A stretch of DNA of 9,207 nucleotides, taken from assembly GCA_020432595.1 (NCBI GenBank), contig JAGQGA010000176.1:1-9207 (forward strand), written 5' to 3'. Positions 1-4,310 of this stretch are shown here, in pieces; position 1 is the first letter of the stretch; each line of letters begins with the position of its first letter. This DNA is from Anaerolineales bacterium. Lineage in GTDB: Bacteria; Chloroflexota; Anaerolineae; Promineifilales; Promineifilaceae. Made by a program: the position numbers and the translations under genes. The notes beneath the pieces are model-generated. The model was not told the origin of the DNA. It saw nothing but the letters and a program-made list of their open reading frames with translations, and ran no database searches.

Positions 1-297
1 ATTGACCGCACCGGCAAGCTGCAATCATTTCGCTTCGGGGCGTTTGAAATTGCCGCCCACGGCAGCGCCCCGTTTATCCCCACCGTCATTTTTTATGACC
101 GATTGGATATTGTGCGCTGGGGAGATGAATCTATTTTTGCGGCTATTTGGCGGCTTGCCAGCCGCAGCGGTGTCATCCATGCTTACCTCATCCCCCTACC
201 CACCGTTTACCCCACCCCTGCCGACAACCCGCAGCAGCTTGCCGAAGCGGCACACACGGCAATTGGCGCGGCGTTGGCAGAAAGGAGTAATCAGTAA
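1..297 (+). CDS. plsC: 1-acyl-sn-glycerol-3-phosphate acyltransferase (PlsC-like), C-terminal 98 residues, 5' end outside window
   Basis: Frame 1 is open from the first base to TAA at 295-297, so this is the tail of a gene that starts upstream. The fragment contains FRFGAFEIA (about residues 11-19), followed by APFIPTVI (about 24-31). These match the third and fourth conserved blocks of the PlsC/LPLAT family (FxxGAFxxA, then a hydrophobic stretch with P(I/V)(V/I)P). Family knowledge: these membrane-associated enzymes transfer an acyl chain to lysophosphatidic acid to make phosphatidic acid. The catalytic HxxxxD block would lie upstream and cannot be checked. Oddity: the last codons and the stop (AGT AAT CAG TAA) are the first units of the GTAATCA repeat, so the original C-terminus may have been replaced. 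A short downstream region of low conservation is normal for the family. The family call is fairly secure; the exact acyl acceptor is not. Confidence 0.75.
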   Translation: MDRTGKLQSFRFGAFEIAAHGSAPFIPTVIFYDRLDIVRWGDESIFAAIWRLASRSGVIHAYLIPLPTVYPTPADNPQQLAEAAHTAIGAALAERSNQ

Positions 298-346
298 TCA
301 GTTATCAGTTTGGCAACTGATTACCGATTACCGATTACCGATAACC
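287..346. repeat. Heptad-repeat hairpin (GTAATCA / GATTACC units)
   Basis: The left arm at 287-310 is made of GTAATCA-type heptads, 311-314 (TGGC) is the loop, and the right arm at 315-346 is made of GATTACC-type heptads ending in GATAACC. The inner stem AACTGAT/ATCAGTT pairs perfectly and the rest pairs with scattered mismatches. It overlaps the acyltransferase stop codon and ends one base before the next start codon, leaving no room for a Shine-Dalgarno site. It resembles the short tandemly repeated repetitive (STRR) sequences known from cyanobacteria. It may act as an RNA processing, terminator or stability element; this is inference. Confidence 0.8.
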
Positions 347-347
347 T

Positions 348-1130
348 ATGACCCAACCAACAACACCCCAAAACCGTCCCCTGGAACCACAAAAAAAAGC
401 CATTGTCATCGGAGCATCTTCCGGCATTGGCGCGGCACTGGTGCGTGAACTGGTGCGACAAGGCTACTATGTAGCGGCACTGGCGCGGCGCGAAGAGAAG
501 CTGAACCAGCTTTGTGAGCAAATCAACACCACTTCTGGCAGCAACCAAGCGCGGGCGTATGTCCATGATGTGACGGATTTTACGGCCGTTTCTCCCCTCT
601 TCCAGCAAATTGTGGCCGATCTTGGCGGGCTGGATTTGGTGGCCTATGTAGCCGGGGTGCAGCCGGCCGTCGCGCTCAACGAATACAATTTTGAAAAAGA
701 TAGGGCGATGGTGGAAACTAACCTGCTGGGGGCGATGGCGTGGCTGAACGAAACGGCCGTTCGCTTTGAACGCACCGGCAGCGGCCACATCGTTGGCATC
801 GGCTCCATCGCCGGAGATCGTGGGCGCGTCGGCGGCCCTGGCTACAACAGCAGCAAAGCCGCCCTCGCCACCTATTTGGAAGCACTTCGCAACCGGCTTT
901 CACGGCACGGTGTCACCGTCACCACCATCAAACCCGGCTTCACCGACACCGTGTTTCTGGCAAACGCCCCTAAAACCTTCTGGGTCATCTCCCCCGCCGA
1001 AGCCGCCGCCCAGATTGTTCAGGCCATCGAAAAAAAGAAACAAACGGTTTACGTCCCCGCCCGCTGGGGTCTCGTCGGCCTCATCATCCGCCACATCCCA
1101 TCGTTCATTTTCCGCCGTCTCAGTGTATAA
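348..1130 (+). CDS. Short-chain dehydrogenase/reductase, DprE2-like (polyprenylphosphoryl-2-keto-pentose reductase-like)
   Basis: This 260-residue Rossmann-fold oxidoreductase has the cofactor motif GASSGIG at 22-28, N125, catalytic S153, the Y166-x3-K170 pair and the PG motif at 196-197. The usual NNAG is replaced by VAGVQ (101-105). The region from S153 to the end aligns by memory with mycobacterial DprE2: SxAG-xR, YxSSKA, a VWxPA-like strand (here VYVPA) and a C-terminal RHIPxFIFRRL (248-258) that parallels RHIPRSIFRKL. In mycobacteria DprE2 uses NADH to reduce the 2-keto intermediate made by DprE1, completing ribose-to-arabinose epimerisation on decaprenyl phosphate. The next gene is DprE1-like, which supports the pairing. 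The substrate here is unknown. The ATG at 348 directly follows a repeat hairpin and has no visible ribosome binding site. It could also be a generic SDR, but the C-terminal match and the neighbour argue for the DprE2 type. Confidence 0.8.
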   Translation: MTQPTTPQNRPLEPQKKAIVIGASSGIGAALVRELVRQGYYVAALARREEKLNQLCEQINTTSGSNQARAYVHDVTDFTAVSPLFQQIVADLGGLDLVAYVAGVQPAVALNEYNFEKDRAMVETNLLGAMAWLNETAVRFERTGSGHIVGIGSIAGDRGRVGGPGYNSSKAALATYLEALRNRLSRHGVTVTTIKPGFTDTVFLANAPKTFWVISPAEAAAQIVQAIEKKKQTVYVPARWGLVGLIIRHIPSFIFRRLSV

Positions 1131-1131
1131 T
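1126..1131 (+). promoter_or_regulatory. Possible -10 box upstream of the FAD oxidoreductase
   Basis: A perfect TATAAT overlaps the SDR stop codon. No convincing -35 element is seen 16-18 bp upstream (TTCATT or GTTCAT). It could start a transcript whose leader contains the hairpin at 1157-1175. This is inference only, since TATAAT can arise by chance from the stop codon. Confidence 0.25.
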
Positions 1132-1156
1132 GACAGACAGTATCGGCGTTAGGTAG

Positions 1157-1186
1157 GGGCGTATTGCATACGCCCTTTCCCTTTTT
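1157..1186 (+). terminator. Stem-loop followed by T-rich tract
   Basis: GGGCGTAT (1157-1164) pairs perfectly with ATACGCCC (1168-1175) around a 3-nt TGC loop. A T-rich tract with CC interruptions follows, ending in TTTTT. The form is that of a rho-independent terminator or attenuator between the SDR and FAD genes. Hairpins starting GTAGGGGCG and ending CGCCC are, from memory, frequent dispersed elements in Chloroflexota-type genomes, so it may also be a repeat copy. Confidence 0.5.
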
Positions 1187-1199
1187 GTAGAGTGGAGCT

Positions 1200-1241
1200 A
1201 TGAACTGGCAAAAACACATCCATTCCGAAATCAATCCATGA
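1200..1241 (+). other. Candidate 13-codon leader ORF overlapping the next start codon
   Basis: ATG at 1200 opens a 13-residue reading frame (MNWQKHIHSEINP) that ends with TGA at 1239-1241. This gives an ATGA overlap with the FAD oxidoreductase start at 1238. A purine-rich AGTGGAG lies just upstream but is very close to the ATG. The FAD gene has no Shine-Dalgarno of its own, so translational coupling is conceivable. It may be chance; there is no homology to support it. Confidence 0.2.
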
Positions 1242-2710
1242 TAGAGAAAAGCCGAACGCAATCCACATTGCAGACCCAAACACAAAACGGCCGTTTTTCC
1301 CCCCATCTCCCCAACAAACGGCTAGAGAAACTTACCGCCTGGGGACGCGCCAGCAGCAGCGTGGCCTATGTCTACCGCCCCGGCAACACCGAGCAGTTAG
1401 CCGAGTTATTTGAACTGGCGCGGCAAACGGGGCGCACGGTCGGCTTCCGCGCTGGGGGCAACAGCTATGGCGATGCCCCGGCCAACAGCGAAAATATCAT
1501 CGTCAGCCTAGCGCGGATGAACCGCATTTTGGATTGGAACCCAGAAAACGGCCGTTTATGCGTCGAACCCGGCGTTACCCTCCAGCGCGTTTGGGAATAC
1601 ACCCTCGGCGACGGCTGGTGGCCGGCCATTTGCACCGGCACCATGAAAACCACCATGGGCGGCTGCGCGGCCATGAACACCCACGGCAAAAACGCCTGGA
1701 AAGTCGGTCACTTTGGCGACCACGTATACGAATTTGACCTAATGCTGCCCAGCGGCGAAATTATTACTTGCAGCCGCCAGCAAAACAGCGACCTCTTCCA
1801 CGCCGCCATCGGTGGCTTTGGCATGTTGGGCTGCTTCACCAGCCTCACGCTCCAGCTCAAGCGTGTCTACTCCGGCCTGCTCCATGTCGAAGCCCTCACC
1901 CGCCCCACTTTGCACGACACCTTTACCTACTTTGATGAGCATCTCCATGACTCCGACTACCTTGTTGGCTGGCTCGATGCCTTTGCCACAGGCAGCCAGC
2001 TTGGGCGCAGCGAACTCCATCGCGGGGTGCTGCTGGCCCCCGGTGACGACCCCGCCCCGGAGCAAACGCTGCGGCTGGAAAGCCAGCGGCTGCCCGATGC
2101 CATCATGGGAATCCTGCCTAACTCAATACTTTGGCGTTTTCAACGGCCGTTTTGGAACAACCTCGGGATGCGCTTTGTCAACCTGGGCAAGTTCAGTGCC
2201 GCTCGGCTGCGCGACGGCAGCAGCTACCGCCAACCCCACGCCCTCTTCCACTTCCTGCTCGACCATTTCGACTGGGACAAACCGTTTGGGCCCGGCGGCC
2301 TCATCCAATACCAGCCATTTATTCCCGCCGCCAACGCCGAAGCTGCTTTCAGCGAAATGCTGCGGCTGTGCCAACGGCGCGGCCTACCCAACTATCTCAG
2401 CGTCCTCAAACGCCACCGCCCCGATGATTTTCTTATTTCCTATGGGCTGGATGGCTACTCAATGGCGATGGATTTTCGCCTTACCAGCAGCAACCGGGAG
2501 GATGTGGTGAAGCTGACGCGGGAGCTGGATGAGATTGTGCTGGGGGCAAACGGCCGTTTCTACCTCGCCAAAGACAGCACCCTTCGCCCGGCCATCGCCC
2601 GCGCCTACCTCGGCGAAGACACCATCGCCCAGTTCCGCACCCTCAAACAGCGGTGCGACCCTGACAACCTCATTCAAACCAACCTCTGGCGGCGTGTCTT
2701 CAGCTTGTGA
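1238..2710 (+). CDS. FAD-binding oxidoreductase, DprE1-like (polyprenylphosphoryl-ribose 2-epimerase oxidase subunit-like)
   Basis: This 490-residue member of the VAO/PCMH flavoenzyme family has an N-terminal FAD_binding_4 domain (about 45-205) and a C-terminal substrate domain. Visible parallels to mycobacterial DprE1 are WGRxxxSVA (35-43), GGNSYGD (73-79), the flavin-site block TMKTTMGGCAAMNTHGKN (135-152), the paired YQPFIP strand (358-363), LxVLK (387-391), MDF (411-413) and FYLAKDS (441-447). H149 and K445 sit where DprE1 has H132 and its essential K418. Family knowledge: DprE1 oxidises the 2'-OH of decaprenylphosphoryl-ribose, and DprE2 then reduces the ketone. The residue aligned with DprE1 Cys387 is A410. 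The gene lies 107 bp after the DprE2-like SDR and overlaps the GTG codon of the next frame by 4 bp. The start at 1238 is uncertain, because about 27 residues precede the conserved WGR segment. Substrate in this organism: unknown. Confidence 0.85.
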   Translation: MIEKSRTQSTLQTQTQNGRFSPHLPNKRLEKLTAWGRASSSVAYVYRPGNTEQLAELFELARQTGRTVGFRAGGNSYGDAPANSENIIVSLARMNRILDWNPENGRLCVEPGVTLQRVWEYTLGDGWWPAICTGTMKTTMGGCAAMNTHGKNAWKVGHFGDHVYEFDLMLPSGEIITCSRQQNSDLFHAAIGGFGMLGCFTSLTLQLKRVYSGLLHVEALTRPTLHDTFTYFDEHLHDSDYLVGWLDAFATGSQLGRSELHRGVLLAPGDDPAPEQTLRLESQRLPDAIMGILPNSILWRFQRPFWNNLGMRFVNLGKFSAARLRDGSSYRQPHALFHFLLDHFDWDKPFGPGGLIQYQPFIPAANAEAAFSEMLRLCQRRGLPNYLSVLKRHRPDDFLISYGLDGYSMAMDFRLTSSNREDVVKLTRELDEIVLGANGRFYLAKDSTLRPAIARAYLGEDTIAQFRTLKQRCDPDNLIQTNLWRRVFSL

Positions 2711-2721
2711 AAAAGAACGAT

Positions 2722-3264
2722 ATGAACCGTGTAATCTCTGTTTTTGGCAGTTCTGCCCCTAAACCGGGCAGTGCCGCCTACGAAGAAGCGTATACCATTG
2801 GCCGCCTGCTGGCCGAAGCGGGTTTTGCCGTTGCCACCGGGGGGTACAGCGGCACCATGACGGCGGCCAGCCAGGGGGCGGCCGAAGCCAACGGCCGTGT
2901 AATTGGGGTCACTTGCACCCAAATCAGCGAGTTTCGCCACTTTGGCCCCAACCGCTGGGTACAGGAAGAGATTCGCTACGACACGCTGCGCGACCGGCTG
3001 CTCCATTTGGTGATGCACAACGACGGAATTATTGTGCTGCCGGGCGGTATCGGCACGCTGTCGGAAATGACGATGGCCTGGGGGCTGCTACAGGTGGGTG
3101 AGATGGAAAAACGGCCGTTTTCCCTCCTCGGCTCCATATGGCACAACACTATCCAAACCTTCTACACCCCCGAATACGTCGCCGCCGATTATTTAGCCCT
3201 GCTCCATTTTGCCACCACGCCGCAAGAAGCCGTGGCGCATATGGGCACGGGAAATAACAAGTAA
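2722..3264 (+). CDS. LOG-family / Rossmann-fold nucleotide-binding protein (TIGR00725/TIGR00730-like)
   Basis: The 180-residue protein opens with VISVFGSSAP (4-13), a typical first strand of the LOG ("lysine decarboxylase-like") fold. It then has the glycine-rich TGGYSGTM (39-46) and the family signature PGGIGTLSE (107-115). R92 lies nine residues before the D of NDG, where plant and bacterial LOG enzymes have the catalytic Arg of the RK pair; the following Lys is Leu here. Known LOG enzymes release cytokinin-type bases or ribose 5-phosphate from nucleoside monophosphates, but many bacterial members have no assigned substrate. ATG 2722 is preferred for its family-like N-terminus and the nearby AAAGAA. 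GTG 2707, which overlaps the previous stop as GTGA, would add five residues (MKKND). The close spacing suggests co-transcription with the FAD gene. The last codons (AAC AAG TAA) belong to the CAAGTAA repeat. Confidence 0.8.
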   Translation: MNRVISVFGSSAPKPGSAAYEEAYTIGRLLAEAGFAVATGGYSGTMTAASQGAAEANGRVIGVTCTQISEFRHFGPNRWVQEEIRYDTLRDRLLHLVMHNDGIIVLPGGIGTLSEMTMAWGLLQVGEMEKRPFSLLGSIWHNTIQTFYTPEYVAADYLALLHFATTPQEAVAHMGTGNNK

Positions 3265-3310
3265 CAAGTAGCAGGTTTTTACTTGCTACTTGCAACTTGT
3301 TACCTGCAAC
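3256..3310. repeat. Heptad-repeat hairpin (CAAGTAA / ACTTGCA units)
   Basis: The left arm at 3256-3273 is built of CAAGTAA/CAAGTAG units, the loop is T-rich, and the right arm from about 3281 is built of ACTTGCT, ACTTGCA, ACTTGTT and ACCTGCA heptads. The inner AAGTAGCA/TGCTACTT stem is perfect. The left arm contains the stop codon of the LOG-family gene. It can act as a terminator-like hairpin on either strand, though no long T-run follows. Confidence 0.75.
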
Positions 3311-3315
3311 CATTC

Positions 3316-3321
3316 TATACT
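3316..3321 (+). promoter_or_regulatory. Possible -10 box for the isopentenyl phosphate kinase gene
   Basis: TATACT lies between two repeat hairpins, about 110 bp before the kinase start. The upstream TTGCAA (3290-3295) and TTGTTA (3297-3302) are at poor spacing (20 and 13 bp), so the call is weak. Confidence 0.2.
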
Positions 3322-3337
3322 TTCAAAAGGCACAAAC

Positions 3338-3423
3338 TGACATTTTTGGAGATTGAGAGACTGAGAGATTAAGAGACTAATCTCCTAATCTCCCAGTCTC
3401 CTAGTCTCGTTCGCAAAATGTCA
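3338..3423. repeat. Octad-repeat hairpin nested in a 9-bp perfect outer stem
   Basis: The outer arms TGACATTTT (3338-3346) and AAAATGTCA (3415-3423) are perfectly complementary. They enclose an inner inverted repeat (3349-3408) made of eight-base units: GAGATTGA, GAGACTGA, GAGATTAA, GAGACTAA, then TCTCCTAA, TCTCCCAG, TCTCCTAG. The whole folds into one long hairpin ending four bases before the ATG at 3428. It probably lies in the 5' leader of the kinase gene, where it could affect translation or RNA stability. That role is inference. Confidence 0.8.
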
Positions 3424-3427
3424 ATTT

Positions 3428-4246
3428 ATGACCGCGACTGATGTAATGACTTCTCAAACCATTTTTCTCAAACTGGGCGGTTCGTTGATTACCGACAAAA
3501 CGGGGGTGGAGGCGGTACGCGCCGAGGTGCTGGCGCGGCTGGCACAGGAAATTAACGACGCTCGGCAAGCTAACCCGAATTTGCAATTGGTGCTAGGGCA
3601 CGGCAGCGGCTCCTTTGGGCACGTGGTGGCGGCCAAATACGGCACGCGGCGGGGTGTAGCCGGTTCTGCCGCCTGGCGCGGCTTTGCCGAAGTGAGCGCG
3701 TCGGCCATGCGGCTGAATGCGCTGGTGAAGGAGGCGTTGCTGGCGGCTGGGGTTCCGGCCATGACCCTGTCACCATCGGCATCGGTGGGGTGTGAAAACG
3801 GCCGTATTGTCCACATCACCGCTGCCCCCATTGCCGCCGCACTCGCGGCTGGGCTGGTGCCCATTGTCCACGGCGACGTGGCGTTTGACAGTCAAATCGG
3901 GGGAACGATTGTTTCTACCGAGGAAGTAATGATGGCACTGGCACCAACGCTGCGGCCGGCGTGGCTGCTGCTGGCCGGGGAAACGGCCGGGGTGTATGAC
4001 CAGCAGGGGGCGACGATTCCGCTCATCACCCCGCACAATCTGGCCGATATTGAAGCGGCACTGGGCGGCTCACGCGGCACCGATGTGACGGGCGGCATGG
4101 CAAGCAAGGTGCGCGGGATGCTGGCACTGGCGGCACAGCAGCCGCAAATGGCAATTCGGATTTTTTCGGGGTTGGAAGCGGGGGTGCTGGAGCAGGTGTT
4201 GGCGGAGCCAGAAACGGCCGTTGGAACGTTGCTGCGGCATCGCTAG
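3428..4246 (+). CDS. ipk: Isopentenyl phosphate kinase (amino acid kinase superfamily)
   Basis: This 272-residue cytosolic kinase should convert isopentenyl phosphate plus ATP to isopentenyl diphosphate, the last step of the alternative mevalonate pathway. Evidence: N-terminal FLKLGGSLITDK (13-24) with K15; GHGSGSFGH (57-65), whose H65 corresponds to the diagnostic active-site His of archaeal IPKs; VPIVHGD (144-150); and DVTGGM with K227 (219-227), the IPK-type ATP-site signature. Family knowledge: IPK together with a phosphomevalonate decarboxylase has been shown in the Chloroflexota member Roseiflexus, which fits the suspected host. The start is uncertain. ATG 3428 is used, but ATG 3446 (MTSQTIFLKLGG) gives a more family-like N-terminus. 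Neither has a Shine-Dalgarno, and a long hairpin ends just before 3428. Other amino-acid kinases such as glutamate 5-kinase are less likely because of the FGH and DVTGGM motifs. Confidence 0.88.
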   Translation: MTATDVMTSQTIFLKLGGSLITDKTGVEAVRAEVLARLAQEINDARQANPNLQLVLGHGSGSFGHVVAAKYGTRRGVAGSAAWRGFAEVSASAMRLNALVKEALLAAGVPAMTLSPSASVGCENGRIVHITAAPIAAALAAGLVPIVHGDVAFDSQIGGTIVSTEEVMMALAPTLRPAWLLLAGETAGVYDQQGATIPLITPHNLADIEAALGGSRGTDVTGGMASKVRGMLALAAQQPQMAIRIFSGLEAGVLEQVLAEPETAVGTLLRHR

Positions 4247-4255
4247 ACTGTACAG

Positions 4256-4304
4256 CGTGGTGCGTGGTGCGTGCCATAGACCCGTTTTCGCACCACGCAC
4301 CACG
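4256..4304. terminator. GTGGTGC-type heptad hairpin, probable bidirectional terminator
   Basis: CGTGGTGCGTGGTGCG (4256-4271) pairs perfectly over 16 bp with 4289-4304 around a 17-nt loop. It lies in the 64-bp gap between the convergent kinase and permease genes, where a two-way terminator is expected. T-rich TTGCCTTTATT follows on the + strand; the - strand side has no T-run. It is the first of three copies of this family in the window. Confidence 0.7.
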
Positions 4305-4310
4305 TTGCCT

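Noticed and set aside
287..346. Possible CRISPR-like array (GTAATCA/GATTACC units)
   Set aside because: Units are 7 nt with no spacers and the two halves are inverted; this is a tandem-repeat hairpin, not a CRISPR.
2..448. 148-codon + strand open frame at the left edge
   Set aside because: It runs across a recognisable PlsC fragment, the repeat hairpin and the start of the SDR in the wrong frame.
661..670. CCGGCCGT, CGGCCGG and similar near-matches to the palindrome
   Set aside because: Not counted among the 19 copies; one-base variants are expected in GC-rich coding DNA.
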